Made by a program: the position numbers and the translations under genes. From positions 1 to 6,680 of the forward strand of contig JAQTRI010000201.1 of the NCBI GenBank assembly GCA_028711905.1: a stretch of DNA of 6,680 bases, given 5' to 3'. The number at the start of each line of letters is the position of its first letter. Positions within the stretch are counted from its first letter, which is position 1. Under the pieces are notes generated by a model. That model had not been told where the DNA came from. It saw only the letters and a list, made by a program, of their open reading frames with translations, and did no database searches. This document shows, piece by piece, positions 1-6,301 of this stretch. Source of the DNA: Candidatus Wallbacteria bacterium (GTDB lineage: Bacteria > Muiribacteriota > JAQTZZ01).

Positions 1-2
1 TG

Positions 3-164
3 CCCATATACATTCTAATGCTGACTGCCCGGGGGAAACCGACAGAAGAAAGCATCGAAGGCGCACTTGACTTTCTCGATGTCTGCCACAGCTGGGTGGT
101 GAAAGGGTTCGTTTCAGTAACTACCAATACAATGCAAGGAGAATGGGGATATGCAGGAAGTTAG
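3..164 (+). CDS. 3' end of a TIGR04255-like protein (partial, truncated by window edge)
   Basis: An open frame runs in from the left edge to the TAG at 162-164, giving 53 residues. Seen: it contains GALDFLDVCHSWVVKGF followed by VTTNTMQGEWG. From memory of the family, TIGR04255 proteins (about 250 residues, sporadically distributed, function unknown) end in a helix of the type 'L..LH..I...F...T...H..WG', and this tail fits that pattern. The gene overlaps the next one by 14 bases (151-164), which suggests translational coupling, and the SD of the next gene lies inside it. Only the C-terminus is present, so the family call rests on about 35 residues. The protein is probably cytoplasmic; no membrane segment is seen in this part. 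Confidence 0.6.
   Translation, partial: PIYILMLTARGKPTEESIEGALDFLDVCHSWVVKGFVSVTTNTMQGEWGYAGS
136..141 (+). promoter_or_regulatory. Shine-Dalgarno site of the 151-705 gene
   Basis: AAGGAG lies 9 bases before the ATG at 151. It sits inside the end of the upstream coding frame and fixes the start of the second gene despite the 14-base overlap. Confidence 0.7.
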
Positions 165-705
165 CACTTTGTCGTTGCTTTCCGGCTGGGCAAAACCGTT
201 CTGCCGTTTTAACAACGAACCCAGAATTGAAGATAGGGAGTATCGCAACCGGCTCTCTGCGCCGTGTGTCATAACCGCAGAATCTACCGCTGCTTTTGAC
301 CTCAACTCATGTCTGACAGGTGCCGGTAATGATACGGTAGTTGCCGCGTCAGTAGCGAACACTATCAGGAACAAACTCTTGTCACTGTCTTTTCTTTCAG
401 ATAACTGGGACGGTTACGGCGCGAAACCGATTTCATCTCAGGCCGTCTCTCGTGCGGCGATGCTGGTCGATGAAGCTTTTGATGAGGCAACACCAGTTCC
501 GTCTGTAGTTCCTGTCCCGAACGGAAGCGTACAACTGGAATGGCATGAAAACAATGTGGACCTGGAAATTGAATTCCTCTCCAGTAACAAGCTTCTGGTC
601 TCTTTTGACGACCTGGACGAAGACATTTCCTGGGAAAAAGTGATCACTGATGATTATACGGCCCTGGTCCAGGCTTTGAACCGTCTTGCCACGCATTCAG
701 GCTGA
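151..705 (+). CDS. Conserved hypothetical protein with NWDGYGA and QLEWH motifs (middle gene of three-gene module)
   Basis: The protein has 184 residues and no known function. The ATG at 151 is supported by AAGGAG at 136-141. Seen: residues 1-70 are low in recognisable motifs. Then comes a short helix plus NWDGYGAKPI (85-94), another predicted helix (98-112), and VVPVPNGSVQLEWH with VDLEIEF (119-142). The rest is acidic. No signal peptide or membrane segment is visible. From memory, the pattern 'L..NWDGYGA.P....A....' followed by 'P....P..DG.I.LEW......LEIE' recurs in many unnamed bacterial proteins encoded in small accessory cassettes; the exact family cannot be named here. It overlaps the TIGR04255-like gene by 14 bases and ends 4 bases before the ATG of the next gene, so the three are most likely co-translated. 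A role within a complex or a toxin/defence-type module is inference only. Confidence 0.8.
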   Translation: MQEVSTLSLLSGWAKPFCRFNNEPRIEDREYRNRLSAPCVITAESTAAFDLNSCLTGAGNDTVVAASVANTIRNKLLSLSFLSDNWDGYGAKPISSQAVSRAAMLVDEAFDEATPVPSVVPVPNGSVQLEWHENNVDLEIEFLSSNKLLVSFDDLDEDISWEKVITDDYTALVQALNRLATHSG

Positions 706-709
706 TGCA

Positions 710-1105
710 ATGATCCCGGAAGAGCTGAACAAACTATCTGACGACAAGGGCATTTCAAATGCTGCAGTTCTTTGGCGAAGAATTACTCCGGTTTGGATTG
801 TTCCGGACAAAAACACCGGCACCAAGCGAGTCAGCTCAGCTGCGTTTTACGACAGCCCCGATGGCAGCCCGCTTTCTATGATTTTGGCTGAGAAAATCCT
901 CGCCTCCAGAACACCTCAAGAATATCTGATTAACTTTCCCGGCCTGTATCTTGCTTCAATCACTGCAGGAACAGCACGGGATAATCATCAGCGCGTTGCA
1001 CAAACAGGCAAAGACAAGGCGCACATTTCGGTGATCGGTGATAAAACACAATCCGTCAGGAAAGCTCTGGCTAAAGCTGCTGTCTGGGTTGTAAATCCGG
1101 TCTGA
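710..1105 (+). CDS. Conserved hypothetical protein with LWRRI and VPD...SSAAF motifs (last gene of three-gene module)
   Basis: The protein has 131 residues from the ATG at 710. The frame is open further upstream to a TTG at 686, but that would overlap the preceding gene by 20 bases. The ATG lies 4 bases after the preceding stop; neither start has a clear SD, so coupling is likely. Seen: LWRRITP (21-27), VPDKNTGTKRVSSAAF (31-46), DGSPLS (51-56), GLYLASITAGTARDNHQ (78-94), AHISVIGDKT (104-113), and a final KAAVWV (122-127). The regular pattern of charged and small residues (RR.P, PD, SSAAF, AH..V.G.KT) looks like a real conserved fold, not chance. No assigned function is known to me. No transmembrane segment is seen. 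Its stop faces the stop of a minus-strand ORF 5 bases away. Confidence 0.8.
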   Translation: MIPEELNKLSDDKGISNAAVLWRRITPVWIVPDKNTGTKRVSSAAFYDSPDGSPLSMILAEKILASRTPQEYLINFPGLYLASITAGTARDNHQRVAQTGKDKAHISVIGDKTQSVRKALAKAAVWVVNPV

Positions 1106-1110
1106 TCCGA

Positions 1111-1335
1111 CTATTGTTCGGCCTTCTCGTTCTTGTGTAGCTCTTCCCACACAGGCCTCAGAAAATGAATTCCCCGCCGGGCGTAAGTATCGATGATCCT
1201 CTCCGCATCCTCTCGCTTTCCTTTTTCGTAAATGCCTTTGACAATTTTGATGATATCTTTTTCATCGTGAGTCGGGGTCCCTTTTTCCAGTATTTTCAAG
1301 TAAATCCTGCCGCTGCATCCGAGGATTCCTTCCAA
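1111..1335 (-). CDS. Small hypothetical protein, possibly a decayed gene
   Basis: The frame has 74 residues with natural-looking composition and codon use, rich in Lys, Glu and Arg, probably mostly helical. The segment DIIKIVKGIYEKGKREDAER (27-46) reads as a helix-turn-helix-like or repeat-like helical pair; I do not recognise a family. The start is a problem: the only 5' codon is a TTG directly after an in-frame TAG, with no SD ahead of it. An adjacent frame (1296-1397) starts with ATG and a hydrophobic stretch and overlaps this one, so the whole may be one frameshifted gene. It converges on the 710-1105 gene with 5 bases between stops and lies 340 bases downstream of the fic gene on the same strand. 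Confidence 0.45.
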   Translation of the reverse strand: MEGILGCSGRIYLKILEKGTPTHDEKDIIKIVKGIYEKGKREDAERIIDTYARRGIHFLRPVWEELHKNEKAEQ

Positions 1336-1583
1336 CTATCAAAAAATATTTCCAGAGCCGTGCTAGAGATACAGGGCATAAAAAACAAGGCGATCATACA
1401 GATGGTTGCATGATATTTTGTGATTCATTTCGGAATGACTTTTCACGGCTTGACGATTATACTTTCGGTAAGGTTTTTAACTGTCTTGACAAGGGTGGGT
1501 CAGGATTCGTTGGCAAAACACAATAATCCTTCGAATATCTTTTTCTGACTGTCATTCCACCTGTTTTTCACAACGCCCTGTCC

Positions 1584-1607
1584 AGCATGGCCACAAGCAT
1601 GGCCACG
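1584..1607. repeat. 12-bp tandem duplication
   Basis: Two adjacent copies, AGCATGGCCACA (1584-1595) and AGCATGGCCACG (1596-1607), differ at the last base only. They lie in non-coding DNA; the length of 12 keeps frame. This looks like a replication-slippage product. Confidence 0.8.
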
Positions 1608-1630
1608 GCAATATTCCAACTTTCACAATA

Positions 1631-1657
1631 GGGGTAATTCACCGGTGATATTACCCC
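1631..1657. terminator. Hairpin just after the fic stop codon; weak terminator candidate
   Basis: GGGGTAAT (1631-1638) pairs perfectly with ATTACCCC (1650-1657). The 11-base interior contains the self-complementary TCACCGGTGA, so the stem can extend with a one-base bulge. It begins 18 bases past the fic stop on the minus strand. On the plus strand it is followed by CTTTT, but no plus-strand gene needs ending here. On the minus strand the downstream bases (TATTGTGAAAG) are only mildly U-rich, so termination of fic is possible but not strong. Confidence 0.45.
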
Positions 1658-1675
1658 CTTTTGCCATCTCGTTAC

Positions 1676-2719
1676 CTACTTTTTCCTCCACTTCGCTCCC
1701 CGGCCCTTCCCGGTAGCTTCAATCCTGCCCTGGTCCCTCAACTCCCGGACTACTTTTCTGATCATGTCAATACTGACATTCGGGCATGCCTTTCCAACAT
1801 CCGTGATTGCGAAAGGAGTGACAAACTTGTCAATGACCTTCATGATCTGCTCCGTTTTTGTGCGACTGCCCGCTATTTCGCCGGCCTTTTCTTCGAAAGC
1901 TTTATATGCGGCTGTCATGAGGCTCAAAAAATAACCGATCCAGGGCTCGGAATCATGCATGCTATCATGCCATTTCTGTGATGCGGCGTACAGGCAGTCA
2001 TAATAGCTTTCCTTTGAATCCTCTACGATCTTCTCCAGGCTGATGTACTTGCCGACCATAAATCCGGCTTTGTACAACAGTAAAAGTGTAAGCAGCCTGG
2101 CAACTCGTCCATTCCCGTCAGCAAAGGGATGAATGCATAAAAAATCAAGAATGAACAAGGCAACAAGGATCAGAGGTTCAATTTCTCCAGCGTCAGAAAA
2201 TGTTTTGAAACTCAGGATCAGTCCTTCCATGCATCGCGATGTATCCGCAGCAGTTACAGGCTTGAACCTGACCTTTTTCCTGCCATTCTTGCTCAGTTCA
2301 ATTATCTCGTTTTCCCCGACCTTCCATGCTCCTGCTTTTACAGTTGTGTATCGATAGAGCATGGCATGAAACTGAAGTATCACACTGGTTCGAACAGGAA
2401 TGTTCCTGTGATTCTCGTGGATCAGCTTCAACGCGTCTCGATATCCGGCGATTTCCGCTTCGCTTCTAGAAGCCAACTCTGTTTTCTCATTTTTTACGAT
2501 CTTTTCCACGCGTCCGTTTCCAGCTGTAATGCCCTCGATCCTGTTAGAAGACTCCGCGCTCTGAATCAGGGCATTTTCCAGCAGGCTTTCCAAAACATCC
2601 GGTTCCCGGTTAGTGAAAAGCTCTTCCCTGCCTTTGCACTCTCCCAGCACCCTGATGGTAGAAAGCATACCGTGAGTTAACTTGATACTGTTAAGGTATG
2701 TTTTCGTAAAGGATTTCAT
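1676..2719 (-). CDS. Fic-domain protein, probable AMP-transferase with N-terminal inhibitory motif and C-terminal winged helix
   Basis: The protein has 347 residues, full length for stand-alone class II Fic proteins. Seen: S58-N-R-I-E62-G63 fits the class II inhibitory motif (S/T)xxxE(G/N), whose Glu blocks productive ATP binding. The active site HPFADGNGRVAR is at 197-208, with catalytic H197, D201 and both arginines (R205, R208) intact. The segment around 129-139 (AGAWKVGENEI) fits the flap that holds the target chain. Residues 288-346 look like a winged helix-turn-helix, ending in a basic tail. Known for the family: transfer of AMP (or another nucleotide moiety) from ATP to a hydroxyl side chain, often self-regulated; targets vary and cannot be predicted here. 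No membrane or signal segment is seen, so it is cytoplasmic. It is transcribed alone, away from purD. The ATG at 2719 has no SD but lies right under a strong -10 box. The inhibitory motif in cis means no separate antitoxin gene is required. Confidence 0.93.
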   Translation of the reverse strand: MKSFTKTYLNSIKLTHGMLSTIRVLGECKGREELFTNREPDVLESLLENALIQSAESSNRIEGITAGNGRVEKIVKNEKTELASRSEAEIAGYRDALKLIHENHRNIPVRTSVILQFHAMLYRYTTVKAGAWKVGENEIIELSKNGRKKVRFKPVTAADTSRCMEGLILSFKTFSDAGEIEPLILVALFILDFLCIHPFADGNGRVARLLTLLLLYKAGFMVGKYISLEKIVEDSKESYYDCLYAASQKWHDSMHDSEPWIGYFLSLMTAAYKAFEEKAGEIAGSRTKTEQIMKVIDKFVTPFAITDVGKACPNVSIDMIRKVVRELRDQGRIEATGKGRGAKWRKK

Positions 2720-2725
2720 GACGGA

Positions 2726-2734
2726 ATTATACCA
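2726..2734 (-). promoter_or_regulatory. Extended -10 promoter of fic, close to the start codon
   Basis: On the minus strand the sequence reads TGGTATAAT, a perfect extended -10 (TGnTATAAT). Only 6 bases separate it from the ATG, so transcription would begin at or next to the start codon. The -35 region is poor (TTCAGA at 16 bases is the best match), as is usual for extended -10 promoters. Confidence 0.65.
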
Positions 2735-2795
2735 GTTCCGCTATAGTTCTGAACAGCTGAATTAGTATGCAGCGACAATCAGATCGAAAAACTTG

Positions 2796-2930
2796 TCAAT
2801 CCACCATCGCGAACGCCGACAGCTGATCCACACCAGTTTCCATGCCGAATACCCTGGCTTTGATTCCCAGGGACACGATGTTGCTCATGTCGGAGCGGAA
2901 GGTGATAGATCCGTTCTTGTCAGGTTGCAT
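2796..2930 (-). pseudogene. Coding-like minus-strand fragment, unrecognised (44 codons)
   Basis: Reading from an ATG at 2930 to a TGA at 2796-2798 gives 44 residues with protein-like composition and codon choice like the neighbouring real genes (ATC, CTG, GTG, GGC preferred), for example GSITFRSDMSNIVSLGIKAR. I do not recognise it. The start has only a weak GGA upstream, and the purD promoter overlaps its 5' end, so a remnant of a larger gene is at least as likely as a working small protein. The overlapping plus-strand frame looks less protein-like. Confidence 0.3.
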
Positions 2931-2953
2931 TCCTGTTCCGGGAAAAATATAAT
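2925..2953 (+). promoter_or_regulatory. Promoter of the purD-guaA operon
   Basis: A perfect -10 TATAAT (2948-2953) lies 17 bases after a partial -35 TTGCAT (2925-2930). Transcription would start near 2960, giving a leader of about 35 bases. That is too short for a purine riboswitch, and no PurR-type operator was recognised. Confidence 0.65.
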
Positions 2954-2983
2954 GAACTCGCCTTATCGGAACAATCCGGCCAT

Positions 2984-2989
2984 AGGGAG
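2984..2989 (+). promoter_or_regulatory. Shine-Dalgarno site of purD
   Basis: AGGGAG lies 5 bases before the ATG at 2995 and supports that start, which also places the GNGAREHA motif at the usual distance from the N-terminus. Confidence 0.75.
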
Positions 2990-2994
2990 ATGTA

Positions 2995-4245
2995 ATGAAA
3001 ATTCTCATTATCGGCAATGGCGCAAGGGAACACGCTCTGGCCTGGAAATTCGCGCAGAGCAAGAAAGTGGACAGTATTTTCATCATCCCGGGTAATGGGG
3101 GCACAGCCTCCATCGGCACCAATATCGAGGCTGATCCGATGGATTTCGAAGCCCTTCACTCCCTGATCGCCACCAGACACATCGACCTGACTGTCGTCGG
3201 CCCGGAAATTCCCCTGTCTGAAGGCATCACCGATTTCCTTCAGGAAAAAGGTGTCAAAGTCTTTGGCCCTACGCGTCACGGCGCTTTAGTGGAATCATCA
3301 AAGTCCTTTTCCAAGGGACTGATGAAAAAACATGGTATCCCAACGGCTGACTTCACAGTATTCACAGATCTCACCTCTGCGCTTTCCCATGTCAGGAATC
3401 AGCAATTCCCCTTAGTGATCAAAGCCGACGGCCTGGCGGCAGGCAAAGGCGTGTTCATCTGCGACACATACGAAACAGCGGAAAAAGCCCTGACAGATAT
3501 GCTGGCAGGCGGCATATTCGGCGAAGCCGGCAAAAAAGTGCTGGTCGAAAAATTCCTTGAAGGTCGCGAGGTTTCCGTCCTGGCCCTGACTGACGGCTAT
3601 AATCTTCTCCCGCTCATTCCCGTACGCGATTACAAGCGCATCTGCGACGGCAACATAGGGCTGAACACCGGCGGCATGGGCGCGATAGCCGATCACAGTC
3701 TCTGCGACCAGGAAATGCACGAAAAAATCATGAGCCGCATCCTCAGGCCGGCCATTGACGCACTCAGAGCTGAAGGCATCAACTATCGCGGCGTGCTCTA
3801 CGCCGGAGTACTGATCAGCAACGGCGAGCCGTACACCCTGGAATTCAACTGCCGCTTCGGCGACCCGGAAACACAGGTGATCATGCCGCTGATCGAGAAC
3901 GACCTGATCGATCTGATGATGGGCACTCTGCACTCCAACCTGGACAAGATCAACATCACCTGGCGCAAAGGGGTTGCCCTGTCCGTAGTCGCAGTATCCC
4001 GCGGCTACCCGGAAAACTTCCAGAAAGGTCAGCCCATCACCGGGCTCGACACACTCTCTCCTGATGTGCTGGCTTTCCACGGCGGCACAACCCTTAAGAA
4101 CGGGGAGCTGACAGTCAGCGGGGGAAGAGTGATCAATCTGGTGACAGTTGGAGAATCGGTCGAAGCATGCCGTCAGAAGATTTACGAGGAATACAAAAAA
4201 GTCGAGTTCGAAAAAATATTCTTCCGCAAGGACATAGGGCTGTAA
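2995..4245 (+). CDS. purD: Phosphoribosylamine-glycine ligase (GAR synthetase)
   Basis: The enzyme joins glycine to 5-phosphoribosylamine using ATP to give GAR, the second step of IMP synthesis, in the cytoplasm. It has 416 residues, close to the usual 420-430. Seen in order: N-domain GNGAREHA (7-14), IPGNGGT (31-37) and VVGPEIPLSEGI (67-78); start of the ATP-grasp region SSKSFSK (101-107) with KADGLAAGKGV (143-153); LVEKFLEGREVS (183-194); NTGGMGA (224-230); EFNCRFGDPETQ (283-294), whose E283 and N285 fit the metal ligands; C-domain SRGYPE (335-340) and FHGGT (361-365); final FRKDIGL. No key residue is missing. It is a stand-alone PurD, not fused to PurM or PurN. It is the first gene of a two-gene operon; guaA follows after 3 bases. 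Confidence 0.98.
   Translation: MKILIIGNGAREHALAWKFAQSKKVDSIFIIPGNGGTASIGTNIEADPMDFEALHSLIATRHIDLTVVGPEIPLSEGITDFLQEKGVKVFGPTRHGALVESSKSFSKGLMKKHGIPTADFTVFTDLTSALSHVRNQQFPLVIKADGLAAGKGVFICDTYETAEKALTDMLAGGIFGEAGKKVLVEKFLEGREVSVLALTDGYNLLPLIPVRDYKRICDGNIGLNTGGMGAIADHSLCDQEMHEKIMSRILRPAIDALRAEGINYRGVLYAGVLISNGEPYTLEFNCRFGDPETQVIMPLIENDLIDLMMGTLHSNLDKINITWRKGVALSVVAVSRGYPENFQKGQPITGLDTLSPDVLAFHGGTTLKNGELTVSGGRVINLVTVGESVEACRQKIYEEYKKVEFEKIFFRKDIGL
4235..4239 (+). promoter_or_regulatory. Weak Shine-Dalgarno site of guaA inside the purD 3' end
   Basis: TAGGG lies 9 bases before the ATG at 4249 and overlaps the last codons of purD. With a 3-base intergenic gap, guaA translation is probably coupled to purD. 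Confidence 0.5.
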
Positions 4246-4248
4246 AAC

Positions 4249-5769
4249 ATGATTTTGATCATTGACTTCGGATCTCAGTATACCAAACTGATCGCACGGA
4301 AAATCCGCCAGCTTGGCGTGTATTCCCTGATCGTCACACCGGAATCCGCGCCGCGTGAAATCAAGCTTCATGAGCCTGAGGCTCTGATCTTTTCCGGAGG
4401 TCCGGCCAGCGTTTACGCCAAAGGAGCCCCGACCATCGCCCAGAGCGTTGTAGACTGCGGGCTGCCGATCCTGGGAATCTGTTATGGACTTCAACTGATC
4501 TGCCGCATGTCAGGCGGCTTAGTCGAGCGCTCTTCACACCGGGAATTCGGCAAAGCACTGCTCAGGCACAACGGCCGTTCCCCTCTTTTCCGCGGACTGG
4601 ATCGCGAGGAAACAGTCTGGATGTCCCATGGCGACAAAGTGACCGCCCTTCCGGCCGGATTCCGGGCTGTCGCCGGGACCGCCAACTGCGAAAACGCGGC
4701 AGTTGTCCATGACCGCAAAAAGATCTTCGGCCTGCAGTTTCACCCTGAAGTGGTCCACACTCCGTGCGGTGCGACTGTTCTTTCGAATTTCATCAAGACC
4801 AATAAAATCACGCTCGACTGGAAACTGAAGGATTTCATCAGGGAAAAACAGGCATTGATCAAAGCGCAGGTCGGGTCCGGCAAGGTGCTTCTGGCGCTCT
4901 CCGGTGGTGTGGATTCTGCCACCCTGGCTTTGTTCCTGCACCAGATCATCCCCGGGCAGATCATCCCAGTAATGGTCAACACCGGTCTTCTCAGGGACGA
5001 GGATCATCTGATGCCCGACATTTTCAGGAAAGAATACGGCCTGAGCGTCAAATTCGTTGATGCGTCAAAAGTTTTCCTGTCCCGTCTTTCCGGCGTGACA
5101 GACCCTGAACAGAAGAGAAAAATCATCGGCCATACCTTTATCGAGGTTTTTGAAAAAGAGGCCCTCCGCCACAAAGGCGTAAAGTTCCTGGCCCAGGGAA
5201 CATTGTATCCTGATGTGATAGAAAGCGCAGGCGGCAACAAACTGGCAGCCAAGATCAAATCCCATCACAATGTCGGCGGATTGCCTGAGCGCCTGCCTTT
5301 TTCGCTGATCGAGCCGTTCCGCGAGCTGTTCAAAGATGAAGTGCGCGTCATTGCCAGAAAAATCGGGCTGCTGCCTGAGCTGGTCGGCCGCCACCCTTTC
5401 CCTGGCCCGGGCTTAGCTGTACGAATCATCGGGGAGATCACGGAAGAGCGTCTGGCGATCCTGCGCAAGGCTGACGCCATTTTTATCGAAGAACTGAAAA
5501 CGCGCAAGCTCTACAACAAAGTCTGGCAGTCCTTCTGCGTGCTTCTTCCTGTCCAGAGCGTAGGCGTGATGGGAGATGAACGCACATACGAATCCCTGCT
5601 CGCGCTGCGCTCGGTCGGAAGCGTTGACGGCATGACTGCCGAATGGAGCCGGCTGCCTTTAGAGTTCTTAGCCCATGTTTCCTCGCGCATCATCAATGAG
5701 GTGCGGGGAGTCAACCGCGTAGTGTACGACATCTCCAGCAAGCCGCCGTCCACCATCGAGTGGGAGTGA
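4249..5769 (+). CDS. guaA: GMP synthase (glutamine-hydrolysing)
   Basis: The enzyme makes GMP from XMP, ATP and glutamine, the last step of guanine nucleotide synthesis. It has 506 residues, near the usual 510-525, with both halves in one chain. Seen: class I glutamine amidotransferase domain (about 1-185) with oxyanion strand SGGPASVY (49-56), nucleophile C78 in GICYG, and H165/E167 in FHPEV; then the ATP-pyrophosphatase domain with P-loop SGGVDS (218-223), QGTLYPDVIES (316-326) and RHPFPGPGLA (381-390); then the dimerisation domain ending in the canonical KPPSTIEWE (498-506). All catalytic residues are present. It is co-transcribed with purD. No clear terminator follows. A diverged copy of its last 47 bases before the KPP region ends lies 646 bases downstream. 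Confidence 0.98.
   Translation: MILIIDFGSQYTKLIARKIRQLGVYSLIVTPESAPREIKLHEPEALIFSGGPASVYAKGAPTIAQSVVDCGLPILGICYGLQLICRMSGGLVERSSHREFGKALLRHNGRSPLFRGLDREETVWMSHGDKVTALPAGFRAVAGTANCENAAVVHDRKKIFGLQFHPEVVHTPCGATVLSNFIKTNKITLDWKLKDFIREKQALIKAQVGSGKVLLALSGGVDSATLALFLHQIIPGQIIPVMVNTGLLRDEDHLMPDIFRKEYGLSVKFVDASKVFLSRLSGVTDPEQKRKIIGHTFIEVFEKEALRHKGVKFLAQGTLYPDVIESAGGNKLAAKIKSHHNVGGLPERLPFSLIEPFRELFKDEVRVIARKIGLLPELVGRHPFPGPGLAVRIIGEITEERLAILRKADAIFIEELKTRKLYNKVWQSFCVLLPVQSVGVMGDERTYESLLALRSVGSVDGMTAEWSRLPLEFLAHVSSRIINEVRGVNRVVYDISSKPPSTIEWE
5701..5747 (+). repeat. guaA 3'-end direct repeat, copy 1 (in the gene; candidate attachment site)
   Basis: This stretch encodes VRGVNRVVYDISSKPP of guaA. It matches 6347-6393 at 39 of 47 positions by direct count, with an identical 20-base core, GTGTACGACATCTCCAGCAA, at 5722-5741. 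The 3' end of guaA is a known integration site for genomic islands, so this is a plausible attL-type site. Confidence 0.6.
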
Positions 5770-5822
5770 ACTGCAGTCATACAGCAAAGCTCGGTTTTCA
5801 GCAACTTGTTATTGAGCCTTCC

Positions 5823-5893
5823 GTCCATAAAGAGTATCAATTTCGGCAACATCTCCTTAGGGACATGGGAATTCCCAAGTTTACTTTATGGAC
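5823..5893. repeat. 10-bp perfect inverted repeat enclosing a 12-bp palindrome
   Basis: GTCCATAAAG (5823-5832) and CTTTATGGAC (5884-5893) are perfect inverted copies 51 bases apart. Between them lies the perfect palindrome TGGGAATTCCCA (5866-5877). The 71-base unit could be a small structured RNA, a protein-binding region or a mobile-element end; it begins 54 bases after guaA. No U-tract follows, so it is not a standard terminator. Confidence 0.6.
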
Positions 5894-5940
5894 CTAAAGA
5901 TCAATAAATGGAGTTACATTTTCCAGAAGTGGACCAGCAG

Positions 5941-5957
5941 TGGAATCAACGATTCCA
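5941..5957. terminator. Short hairpin followed by TTTT, weak terminator candidate for purD-guaA
   Basis: TGGAATC (5941-5947) and GATTCCA (5951-5957) form a 7-bp perfect stem with a 3-base loop, followed by TTTTCC. The stem has only three G:C pairs and lies 170 bases after guaA, so termination would be inefficient; the hairpin itself is certain as sequence. Confidence 0.35.
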
Positions 5958-6028
5958 TTTTCCACTCCGGGAGTTTCGTACTGACTACGCTGAATGCAAA
6001 TCCTTCTTCGTTTACAGGGGTAAAGAGA

Positions 6029-6072
6029 AACTTCTTCGCAACCAGGTGCTGTAGCTGGCATGCGAAGAGGTT
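6029..6072. repeat. Strong 12-bp hairpin with inner stem
   Basis: AACTTCTTCGCA (6029-6040) pairs with TGCGAAGAGGTT (6061-6072), 12 pairs with one G:U. The 20-base interior has a second stem, CCAG (6042-6045) with CTGG (6055-6058). There is no T-run on either side, so this is a structured element, not an evident terminator. Confidence 0.6.
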
Positions 6073-6122
6073 CTGATGCAATTGAAGCCTGAAGCGGATT
6101 TATAACAATTTGTATCCGGACT

Positions 6123-6141
6123 TATTGACTTTCAGTCAATA
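6123..6141. repeat. 8-bp perfect hairpin with 3-base loop
   Basis: TATTGACT (6123-6130) and AGTCAATA (6134-6141) are perfect inverted copies around TTC. The stem is AT-rich; the role is unknown. Confidence 0.5.
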
Positions 6142-6301
6142 TACCTACAAGGGAATCGAGCCCTGTAATCATCCTTCGTGCAATTGTACTCAGGCTGAAA
6201 CCAGTCTTCGATAATCTTCAACTTCCCAAAACAGCCTGCTTGTTAAGCGTTTATCGCATTGCAAATGCTTCTTTGGTCAGTTAAAAACTCAATAACTTCC
6301 G

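Larger units (their letters stand above)
1336..1675. other. Gene-free interval between the short minus ORF and fic
   Basis: No convincing gene is present. Seen: a minus-strand TATAAT at 1456-1461, about 120 bases ahead of the 1335 start but without a good -35; a palindromic TGTCTTGACA at 1482-1491; a 12-bp tandem repeat at 1584-1607; and a hairpin at 1631-1657. The minus frame that continues fic past its TAG stays open for 35 codons to a TGA at 1568-1570, which is within chance expectation. Confidence 0.5.

Noticed and set aside
1568..1675. In-frame extension of fic past its TAG, open for 35 codons to a TGA
   Set aside because: The other genes give no sign of a recoded TAG, WRKK is a natural end for the domain, and an open stretch of 35 codons is expected fairly often by chance.
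2852..2872. CCCTGG...CCAGGG hairpin upstream of purD
   Set aside because: A 6-bp stem upstream of the promoter and within a coding-like stretch; no downstream T-run, so no supported role.
3412..4494. Long minus-strand ORF opposite purD and guaA
   Set aside because: A frame shadow of two certain genes on the plus strand, with no family features.
5888..6076. Plus-strand 62-residue ORF after guaA
   Set aside because: No SD, composition unlike the neighbouring proteins, and it spans two hairpins.
6150..6168. Minus-strand AGGGCTCGATTCCCT resembling a tRNA T-arm
   Set aside because: Only 4 stem pairs, a changed first loop base, no CCA end and no matching acceptor or D-arm upstream.
6132..6242. 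Minus-strand 36-codon frame with protein-like composition
   Set aside because: It has no ATG or GTG start and no SD, follows an in-frame stop, and matches nothing I recognise; too short to separate from chance.
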